Positions 1 through 4,971 of a stretch of 5,581 bases of DNA are shown one piece after another; position 1 is the stretch's first letter, and each line of letters starts with the position of its first letter. Source of the DNA: Labilithrix luteola (GTDB lineage: Bacteria > Myxococcota_A > Polyangia > Polyangiales > Polyangiaceae); assembly GCA_026225435.1 (NCBI GenBank), contig JAMFST010001241.1:1-5581 (forward strand), given 5' to 3'. The position numbers were made by a program, and so were the translations under genes. Below the pieces are notes generated by a model. The model was not told where the DNA came from. It saw nothing but the letters and a program-made list of their open reading frames with translations, and did not search any database.

Positions 1-57
1 GACGCCTTTGAGCGCTACTATTTGAATAGAGTGATAGATATAATCAAATTAGGCTGA
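1..57 (+). CDS. possible 3' end of an AT-rich gene, cut by window edge
   Basis: Frame 1 is open from the window edge to a TGA at 55-57 and reads DAFERYYLNRVIDIIKLG. The other two plus frames hit stops within the first 24 bases. The peptide has a protein-like mix of aromatic, charged and aliphatic residues and would suit the closing helix of a protein. Its codons (TTG, AAT, AGA, ATA, ATC, AAA, TTA) are unlike the GC-ending codons used elsewhere in the window, so the gene may have been acquired recently, or this may be non-coding AT-rich DNA. Eighteen codons are too few to name a family. I include it because open frame, composition and stop agree, but confidence is low. Confidence 0.3.
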   Translation, partial: DAFERYYLNRVIDIIKLG

Positions 58-516
58 GATCACTAAGCACAGAAAACGTCCCGCTTGATATTTCCCATCC
101 CAGAGCCGCCGGTCGAACGATCCCGCCGCGTCACGCTCACGCGCGCCGGGGCTGAGCCGGGCCTTCGCGAATTCGTGCGTCCTCGATACGCGCTCTCGTT
201 GCGAATCGGTGTGAACCATTAGGCATGTCCGCCACGCGAGGATCGCGATTGGCTCGAGCCTACCGCAAGAGGGCGGTGCAGGGAGAGGCTTTTGGCGGCA
301 CCGTACGCGGGAGAATACAGGGATACTGCAGCAACAGGCCACCACGTGGGTCGCGGTGGTGACAGAGTCCGAGGGACCCCAAGCTCGTGGAGTTCTTCTT
401 CGCAGGTCTGCTGCGGCGTAAGCGTCCGGCCTGGGTCAGCCGGGCGTGGGGCGCGCCTCCGGACCGGTATCGTCGCGCCGAGCGCGCAGAAGAAACGCTC
501 GACGCGCCGGCGCCGG
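58..516. other. gene-free stretch, nothing recognised
   Basis: I translated the frames crossing this stretch and found no recognisable family. The open frames are Arg/Pro/Gly-rich, as expected for chance frames in GC-rich DNA, or they run on as antisense shadows of the SGNH hydrolase. It should contain the 3' untranslated end of that minus-strand gene. Just past the gene's stop there is a 10-bp palindrome (507-516, CCGGCGCCGG) and a small CGCGC/GCGCG stem around 475-487. Neither is followed by a T-tract, so I do not call a terminator. Base composition changes from AT-rich (about 1-110) to GC-rich over the first hundred or so bases. Confidence 0.5.
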
Positions 517-1878
517 TCAGGGATACACGCTCGCCGTGACCGTCGTCGCCCAGGCCTGTCGGTAGGTCTCGCGCCCTTGTGGGTTGGGATGCAGATTGTC
601 TTGATAGAGCTCGGTGTGCCCGAGGAGCACGTTGTACAAATCCGGGCCCTTCACCACGCCGGGGTACTTCTCGTAGAGCGTGTCGATCGCCGTGTTGATC
701 AGCTGCGCGTTCTTCTGGTGGGCGGCGTCGGTGGCCCAGGGCACGTGAGGGACGCAGGGGATCTTTCCCGCCGCCATGACCTTGGTGACCATCGTGACGA
801 GGTTGTCGTAGGTCGGCGTCGCGCCCATGTTCGCCGTGTCGGCTCCGTCGTTGGTGCCGTAGCTGAGGCAGATGTACCTTCCGGGGAAGCTCTTCACCCA
901 CGTGTCGAAGATGCTCTCCGTGCCCCCGGCCACGGGGATCAGCGGCGTCGCTGACGACCAGCCACCCTCCCCTCCGCCCTCCTGCGCGGGAAAGAACGCG
1001 GGCTTGGCGGCGTTCACCAGCTCGGCGAAGCTCCTGGCGTCGATGCCCGCGCCGTCGTTGCGCAGAGCGAACGCGGTGATCGAGTCACCGAGGAACAGCC
1101 AGCTGTCGGTCAGGCCGTCGGGCGCGTCATGGACATCGAGGTTGATGGCGACGTTGGTATTCTCCGTGGTGCCGTTGACCCCCGTCACATGGAGGCGAAT
1201 CCAGTTGTAGCCCGTCAGATCCACAGCCTGCTGCCGTGAGGTGTACGTGTTGCCCGTCACCGTGGCCAGGATGACCCACCCACTCGTCGGCGCCGTGCCG
1301 CCCGCGGCCGCGTTGGCGTCGAGGGTGTAGTCGCGAGGCTCGTTGTAGGCGACGGCTCCCGACTTGGCATTCAGATCGTACTCGGCGTAGTCGCTCTCCT
1401 GCGCGTACCAGGCGACGTCCACCTTGTGACGGTTGGTCGCGGGGACGCCGGACAGGTCGTAGGCAATCCACGAGGGCGTGCTCGCCGAGGGCGTCTCGCT
1501 GGAGCGCCAGGTAGTGGTGTAGTCGGCGTCGTTGGCGTCGCTCGCCGTGCCGCTCGAGGCAACAGCGGAGACACCGCGGCTGATCACGGTCATCGGGGTG
1601 AGCGCGGCGGTGGCGGCGCCATCGCCGGTCGTCGCGCCCTCGCCTCCGTCGCCCGCGTCACCTCCGTCGGCTCCGCCCGTCGGCACGCTGGTGCTGCCGA
1701 GCGAACCACCAGCGTCGACGGCGACGTCGCCGCTGGCGTCATCCGCGACGTGTGCGCCGCCGTCGTCGACCGCGTGCTCCTCGTCGTCGGGCGACGAGCT
1801 GCAAGCCGAGAACGAGGCCAGCGCGGACAGGGCGACGAGGAGCACGAGTGACGCAGATGCGGTCGACCTTCGGTACAT
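517..1878 (-). CDS. exported SGNH/GDSL hydrolase lipoprotein with N-terminal sugar-binding-like domain
   Basis: The 453-residue protein is probably an outer-surface or periplasmic esterase acting on acylated carbohydrate; the substrate is inferred. Residues 1-26 form a lipoprotein leader: Arg at 3-4, a hydrophobic stretch 11-23, and Cys26 in FSAC. An acidic Asp/Gly/Ala linker runs to about residue 92. Residues about 97-252 resemble a galactose-binding/F5-8C-like beta-sandwich, with NDADYTTTW near 116-124 and SWIAYDLSG near 136-144. The SGNH domain follows with every block visible: GDSI with nucleophile Ser266, a Gly-rich block II near 301-306, GTND with Asn343, and DNLHPN with Asp427 and His430. 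The ATG at 1876-1878 is preceded by a good purine-rich RBS. The gene stands alone, is transcribed divergently from the broken beta-propeller gene, and ends in TGA with no sign of damage. Class is secure; natural substrate unknown. Confidence 0.9.
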   Translation of the reverse strand: MYRRSTASASLVLLVALSALASFSACSSSPDDEEHAVDDGGAHVADDASGDVAVDAGGSLGSTSVPTGGADGGDAGDGGEGATTGDGAATAALTPMTVISRGVSAVASSGTASDANDADYTTTWRSSETPSASTPSWIAYDLSGVPATNRHKVDVAWYAQESDYAEYDLNAKSGAVAYNEPRDYTLDANAAAGGTAPTSGWVILATVTGNTYTSRQQAVDLTGYNWIRLHVTGVNGTTENTNVAINLDVHDAPDGLTDSWLFLGDSITAFALRNDGAGIDARSFAELVNAAKPAFFPAQEGGGEGGWSSATPLIPVAGGTESIFDTWVKSFPGRYICLSYGTNDGADTANMGATPTYDNLVTMVTKVMAAGKIPCVPHVPWATDAAHQKNAQLINTAIDTLYEKYPGVVKGPDLYNVLLGHTELYQDNLHPNPQGRETYRQAWATTVTASVYP

Positions 1879-2047
1879 CTCGCTCCTCTCCGCAGGATCC
1901 GGGCCGACGAGAATTCAGCCCGTTACTGCGATCAAGTCGCGCAATATTGGGCAATCTGCTCAACGCCCGGCCGCGCAGACTGCGCAGGTGGGGTGCAACC
2001 CGGCATGCTCCGCGGGAACGTCGGCGAGAGAGCGCTGTCGCTAGCGT
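1879..2047. promoter_or_regulatory. divergent promoter region between SGNH hydrolase and beta-propeller genes
   Basis: The two lipoprotein genes start back to back across 169 bp, so both promoters should lie here. The middle contains an AT-rich island with the 8-bp palindrome CAATATTG (1942-1949), which stands out in GC-rich DNA and could be a -10 region or an operator. A TTACTG at 1923-1928 lies 14 bp upstream of AATATT, too close for an ideal sigma-70 pair. I cannot assign exact promoters. Since the rightward gene is broken, only the leftward promoter need still be under selection. Confidence 0.35.
1883..1890 (-). promoter_or_regulatory. ribosome binding site of the SGNH hydrolase gene
   Basis: Read on the minus strand, this is GAGAGGAG, with AGGAG ending four bases before the ATG. 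It fixes the start at 1878 and is the clearest Shine-Dalgarno sequence in the window; the other genes here have weak or no SD matches. Confidence 0.7.
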
Positions 2048-2500
2048 GTGGCCACGAATCTTCCGCCGCTTTGGGTGTGCTGGTCGAGCCTGTGTGTGGC
2101 TTTGCTCGCGGCGTGCGCACCGAGCTCCGTTGCGCCAACGCCAGCAGGTGCGGCAGGCACGAAGGCGGCGGAGACTCTTTCGACGCCATCGGTCGCCGAT
2201 GCCTCCGTTCGAGCGGCGCGACCACCCGTTCCGGTGATCACGATCCCGATGGACGGAGATCCGTCGGCGTCGTCGTTGAATGCGTCACGTCTCGTTGCGT
2301 CGACCTGTGAAGAGCAAGCGGACGTGGTCCAGGCGCGCATCGTTCGCATGCAGGCCGAGATCGATGCCGAATTTCGTCGCTGGCGCGACGCGCAGCCGGA
2401 TTGCTGGCGAGACGATAGCGAACGCGAAGCGAGGCGGCGCGCGGCCGAAGAGTGTATTTTGCACAAAATTACGGGGTCGGCAGCTCGAGGCTCGGTTTGA
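2048..2500 (+). pseudogene. 5' fragment of secreted beta-propeller lipoprotein, ends by frameshift
   Basis: This frame encodes the exported N-terminus of the protein continued in the next frame from 2452. The likely start is GTG at 2048, since an in-frame TAG lies at 2042-2044. The leader is hydrophobic with a textbook lipobox LAAC (Cys23) but has no Arg or Lys before it, unusual for a signal peptide, so the true start may also be damaged. An Ala/Pro/Thr linker follows, then a charged helical segment (about residues 83-135) containing STCEEQADVV and CWRDD. This fits the region ahead of the propeller in myxobacterial members as I remember them. The last 15 or so residues look like out-of-frame read-through before TGA. 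The downstream frame has a stop at 2416-2418, so the frame change must lie between 2419 and about 2500. Class is inferred from the joined product. Confidence 0.6.
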
Positions 2501-3594
2501 CCGGCTTCGGCGAAGGGGGCGGAGGCTACGGCATCGGGCTCGGATCTATTGATACAATTGGACATGGCAGCGGGCCCGGGTCCGCCGGACCGCGCGCGGC
2601 GAGTTTTTCCCGCACGAACAACCAGGTCGCCGCCGTCGACGAGTCGGACATCGTGAAGACCGATAGGCGATATATGTACATTATTACAAATTGCGCCCTA
2701 CGCATCGCCGAAGCACTGCGCCCGCGTGTCGCGTCCGTCACGAATTTTCTGGGCGACGCGCGCGAGATGCTCGTCGATGGAGATCGCGCGGTCGTCTTCA
2801 TGGCCAGTGGCGCCGGCACGGAGAGATGCACTTACGGCTACGACTGCACGGTCGCCGGAGACGGAACGTCGACCCGCGTTCATGTGCTCGACATCCGCGA
2901 TCGCACCGCGCCGAAGCAAGTTCGCGAGATCGATCTCAGCGGATCGCTCATCGCATCACGCCGCATCGGAACGACCGTTCACACCGTGGTAACCGACGAC
3001 GACGGCGCACCGCCGGACGATCCGGGTAATCCCACCGTCGACTTCCACGGCGAGAAGCGGAGCAACGCGACGCACGAATCGACGACGGATCGCGACGCGA
3101 AGCTCGCGCGCAAAGGGCGCGGGAAGGAGGCGAAGCTGTCGTACTCGGGGCACGCGTTGATGGAGAATCGCAACGGCTTGATCGTCGACGTCCAGATCGA
3201 CGTGGCCGACGGCTTTGCCGAGCAGCGCAACGCGCTGTCGATGCTGGAGGAGAACCTGCCGGGGGTGAGGCGCATCACGCTCGCCGCCGACAAGGGCTAC
3301 GACACGCGCGACTTCGTCGAGGACTGCCGCTCGCGCTGCGTGACTCCGCACGTCTCGCAGAACATCACGTCGCGTCGCGACTCCCAGCTCGACGGCCGAA
3401 CGACGTCAGCTCCCGGCTATGCGATCAGTCAGCGCGTGCGAAAGCGAGTCGAGGAGATCTTCGGCTGGAAGAAGACGGTCGGAGGCTTTCGCAAGACGAG
3501 GTATGCCGGGCTCGGCGCCAACCAGCTCGCCGGACATATGATCGCCGCCGCGTACGACTTACTCCGCATCGCGAAGCTCACGGAGGCCGCGTGA
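2452..3594 (+). CDS. chimeric ORF: beta-propeller N-terminal part fused in frame to IS5-type transposase C-terminus
   Basis: An uninterrupted 380-codon frame opens at GTG 2452. Residues 13-48 form a Gly-rich segment (TGFGEGGGG, then IGHGSGPG). Residues 54-180 match the start of the secreted beta-propeller family (the PF09826 type, from memory): TNNQVAAVDESDIVKTD at 55-71, CTYGYDC at 126-132, then VHVLDI and a TTVHTVV strand. Similarity stops at about 181-185. From about 185 the protein is a transposase: FHGEKRSNATH (198-208), HALMENRNGL (234-243), ADKGYD (279-284) and RKRVEEIFGWKK (330-341). As translated alone it lacks a signal peptide and has no obvious SD sequence before the GTG, so it is probably the downstream half of a frameshifted pseudogene. 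The open frame itself is plain; production of the fusion protein is unproven. Confidence 0.75.
   Translation: MYFAQNYGVGSSRLGLTGFGEGGGGYGIGLGSIDTIGHGSGPGSAGPRAASFSRTNNQVAAVDESDIVKTDRRYMYIITNCALRIAEALRPRVASVTNFLGDAREMLVDGDRAVVFMASGAGTERCTYGYDCTVAGDGTSTRVHVLDIRDRTAPKQVREIDLSGSLIASRRIGTTVHTVVTDDDGAPPDDPGNPTVDFHGEKRSNATHESTTDRDAKLARKGRGKEAKLSYSGHALMENRNGLIVDVQIDVADGFAEQRNALSMLEENLPGVRRITLAADKGYDTRDFVEDCRSRCVTPHVSQNITSRRDSQLDGRTTSAPGYAISQRVRKRVEEIFGWKKTVGGFRKTRYAGLGANQLAGHMIAAAYDLLRIAKLTEAA
2995..3594 (+). mobile_element. IS5-family insertion sequence remnant (transposase C-terminal half)
   Basis: About 200 residues of a DDE transposase remain. The family makes cut-and-paste cuts with three acidic residues. 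Here the second Asp (chimera residue 280, in AADKGYD) and the Glu (334) with its R(3)E(6)K signature (Arg330, Glu334, Lys341) are present. The DNA-binding N-terminus and the first catalytic Asp, which should precede the FHGEKRSN block, are absent, so the copy cannot transpose by itself. The left end is missing. The right end is expected between 3594 and about 3650, where esterase similarity begins on the other strand, but I cannot define a terminal inverted repeat without its partner. The C-terminus (AAAYDLLRIAKLTEAA) looks complete. Assignment to IS5 is from memory of conserved blocks. Confidence 0.85.
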
Positions 3595-4000
3595 GCGGTG
3601 CCGAACGGGTGCCCGCGGCGCGTGCCGCGACACCGACAGCCGCGATTGGCGTGCCCTCGGGAATCGCGAGCGCGTACCGGTGCGCGTCGGCGAGCTCATC
3701 GAGCGCGAAGGTCGCTTCGACGTCGTTGCTGGTGTTTCCGTAGCCGTGGAGCGCGAGCACCAGCGCCGGACGGCGGAGAGTAGCGGCTCCGGCGCCTCCT
3801 GCAGGTGCCGGGCGTCGACGATAAGGTCGCCTGCTGAGGAGCTCGAGAGCGGCCCTCTCCCGCGCGGCGGCCGGAGTCGTGACCATCACGGGAGCAGCGG
3901 AGGTCGGGAGCGACGCGCTTTCCCGCGGAGCGCTCGGCCGGCATCCGGGAGCCGGCGCGAGCCCGAGAAAAACGACGAGCGGGATCACGGTCGCGCGCAT
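3578..4000 (-). pseudogene. secreted PHB-depolymerase/LpqC-like esterase, 3' end lost
   Basis: Only the front of an exported alpha/beta-hydrolase remains. The ATG at 3998-4000 begins a lipoprotein leader (Arg2, hydrophobic 5-17, APGC with Cys20). A linker follows, then RRPYRRR near 57-63 and the family's first core strand with its oxyanion-hole turn: RRPALVLALHGYGNT at 76-90, FALDELADAH at 98-107, and AIPEGT at 112-117. Similarity ends there, at about 3650. The remaining 23 residues are Ala/Arg/Pro-rich read-through ending 17 bases inside the transposase 3' end. The nucleophile GxSxG motif, Asp and His of the triad are missing, so the product cannot be an active esterase. Intact relatives are usually about 300 residues or more. 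No strong SD sequence precedes the ATG. The loss abuts the IS remnant, which points to IS-mediated deletion. Confidence 0.72.
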
Positions 4001-4150
4001 GACGGTCTCGAGAGCAGAGCACGAGTACGTCGACGGGCAGCACGACTCCCGCGCGACGTGAAGAACTGTATGGTTCGCGAACGACGACTTTGCGCGTCTT
4101 CACGTGCGCGGCGCTCATCTCGTGCTCCCGGACCGCCGTCTCCTTCTTCC
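4001..4150. promoter_or_regulatory. divergent spacer with nested palindrome and inverted repeat
   Basis: This spacer separates the esterase remnant (leftward) from the Ser/His-rich protein gene (rightward). Within it lie 9-bp inverted arms, ACGTGAAGA at 4056-4064 and TCTTCACGT at 4097-4105. After one bulged base they extend by four more pairs (4052-4055 with 4107-4110). Between the arms is a perfect 10-bp palindrome, GTTCGCGAAC, at 4073-4082. The two centres differ by only three bases. Such an arrangement suits binding of a dimeric repressor or a hairpin in the leader, but which, if either, is not decided by sequence. No convincing -35/-10 pair was seen. Confidence 0.4.
4056..4105. repeat. 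9-bp inverted repeat enclosing a 10-bp perfect palindrome
   Basis: The arms are exact reverse complements separated by 32 bases, and the palindrome GTTCGCGAAC sits near the centre. A 10-bp palindrome alone is expected a few times by chance in a window this size; its near-concentric position inside matching arms in a gene-start spacer makes it worth recording. Possible roles are an operator or a leader-RNA hairpin. Confidence 0.55.
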
Positions 4151-4672
4151 ATGAACGTGTCCACGCTGTTCACCAATCCGTACGCCTCGACCACATCCAC
4201 CGCGTCGACGAGCTCGGTGGGCGCAGTGTCCTCCACGACGAGCACCGCGAGCACCGCGTCCAGCGCCAGCGCGGCGAGCTCGACGAGCATCTCCTCGGCG
4301 GGACAGCTCTTCAGCCAGCTCCAGCAGCTGTCGCAGAGCAATCCGACCGAGTTCAAGGCCGTCGCTTCACAGCTGGCCACGACCTTCCAGACCGCCGCCA
4401 GCCAGACGGGCGGCCCGCAGGCCAAGGCGCTCACCAACCTCTCCGACCAGATGACGCAGGCGGCGCAGACGGGAGCGCTGCAGGCGCCGCAGTCCGGCCA
4501 GGGCAGCTCGTCCTCGTCCGGAGCGGGCGGCCACCATCATCACCATCACGGTGGCGGCGGGGGCGACGGCTCCTCGAGCAGCTCCTCCTCGAGCGCGGTC
4601 CAGGTTGCGTTGCAGACCGCGCTCGGAGTCGTGTCGCAGGCAACCTCGGACGGCACCACCGTGAGCACCTAG
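4151..4672 (+). CDS. Ser/Thr/Ala-rich protein with His6-Gly5 tract, unknown function
   Basis: I do not recognise a named family. The 173-residue product starts at ATG 4151. The frame stays open upstream to 3680, but that part is Arg-rich and antisense to the esterase, so 4151 is preferred even though no SD sequence is visible. Residues 12-50 are almost all Ser, Thr and Ala. Residues 51-112 form the only complex part, an amphipathic Gln-rich helical region: LFSQLQQLSQSNPTEFKAVA, then QTGGPQAKALTNLSDQM. Then come Ser119-Ser123, six His (128-133), five Gly (134-138), and eight Ser (141-148). A final helix-like VQVALQTALGVV closes the protein. There is no signal peptide or membrane segment. The His tract could bind Ni, Zn or Cu. 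I recall unnamed bacterial proteins with a similar LQQL/NPTEFK helix plus His-Gly tail, mostly without known role. Stop TAG at 4670. Confidence 0.7.
   Translation: MNVSTLFTNPYASTTSTASTSSVGAVSSTTSTASTASSASAASSTSISSAGQLFSQLQQLSQSNPTEFKAVASQLATTFQTAASQTGGPQAKALTNLSDQMTQAAQTGALQAPQSGQGSSSSSGAGGHHHHHHGGGGGDGSSSSSSSSAVQVALQTALGVVSQATSDGTTVST
4532..4564 (+). repeat. His6-Gly5 coding low-complexity tract
   Basis: Six His codons (mixed CAC/CAT, 4532-4549) run straight into five Gly codons (GGT, GGC, GGC, GGG, GGC). Ser-rich runs lie on both sides, coded mainly by TCC, TCG and AGC. The mixed codon use argues for protein-level selection or old slippage rather than a recent trinucleotide expansion. Confidence 0.8.
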
Positions 4673-4914
4673 CTTCAACGGGCTCCAAGCGGAACCGGCG
4701 CGCCGATCGACCGCAGGCACAGCGTGCAGGTAAGCGATCATCGCGGCGACGTCGGAGGTCCGGAGCGAGTTGAAGTCTTCGACGGGCATGAAGAGGACCG
4801 ATCGCCCGTCCCGCTTCACGCCGTCGTGGAGAAGGCGTACGAGGGCCCGTCGGAATAGTCGGCGAGGGCGCTTCCGGCGACGTTGGGCGCGGTGAAGGTA
4901 GGCGGGGCGGCCCA
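4673..4914 (-). pseudogene. remnant of c-type cytochrome C-terminal region, frameshifted
   Basis: Two neighbouring minus-strand frames join into one recognisable segment. From 4902 one frame reads PTFTAPNVAGSALADYSDG. At about 4845 the sense passes to the next frame, which reads LVRLLHDGVKRDGRSVLFMP from 4843 and then DFNSLRTSDVAAMIAYLHAVPAVD. In class I cytochromes of dehydrogenase/thiosulfate-oxidising type the same order occurs: APN(I/L)T, a W/YSD step, a helix ending in HGV..DGR, the haem-ligand Met in MP, and a closing I(A/I)YLRSLP helix. The fit is therefore good, with Met at 4789 as the likely axial ligand. The haem motif CxxCH is absent and an in-frame TAG lies at 4915-4917 in the first frame. 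A one-base loss in the GGGCCCTC run would explain the shift. It follows the FSH1 hydrolase on the same strand and abuts the stop of the His-rich gene. Confidence 0.6.
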
Positions 4915-4971
4915 CTACGACTCGAGGCCTACGACGACGTAGCTCGCCGCGTTCACCGCCCTCGCCCTCCT

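Noticed and set aside
292..954. Plus-strand 220-codon open frame
   Set aside because: Arg/Val/Gly-rich shadow antisense to the SGNH hydrolase over most of its length, with no recognisable motif.
2452..2500. Programmed ribosomal frameshift between the two propeller frames
   Set aside because: No canonical slippery heptamer in the needed phase; the gene is also truncated downstream, so mutational frameshift is simpler.
3614..3629. Hairpin CGCGGC-GCGT-GCCGCG just after the transposase stop
   Set aside because: A perfect 6-bp stem, but no T-tract follows on either strand, and short GC stems are frequent in such DNA; it could equally be part of the IS right end.
3578..3650. Continuation of the esterase in another frame past PEGT
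   Set aside because: A neighbouring frame gives a weakly family-like NRG segment, but it is too short to separate from chance; similarity is stated to end at about 3650.
3595..3655. Right terminal inverted repeat of the IS
   Set aside because: It should lie here, but the left end is missing, so there is no partner sequence with which to define it.
3680..4150. Upstream extension of the His-rich protein
   Set aside because: The extension is Arg/Ser-rich and lies antisense to the esterase coding region, whose motifs are convincing; the ATG at 4151 begins the plausible protein.
4532..4564. Engineered His-tag or vector contamination
   Set aside because: Codons are mixed, the flanks are natural GC-rich Ser runs, and no cloning sites, linkers or vector sequence surround it.
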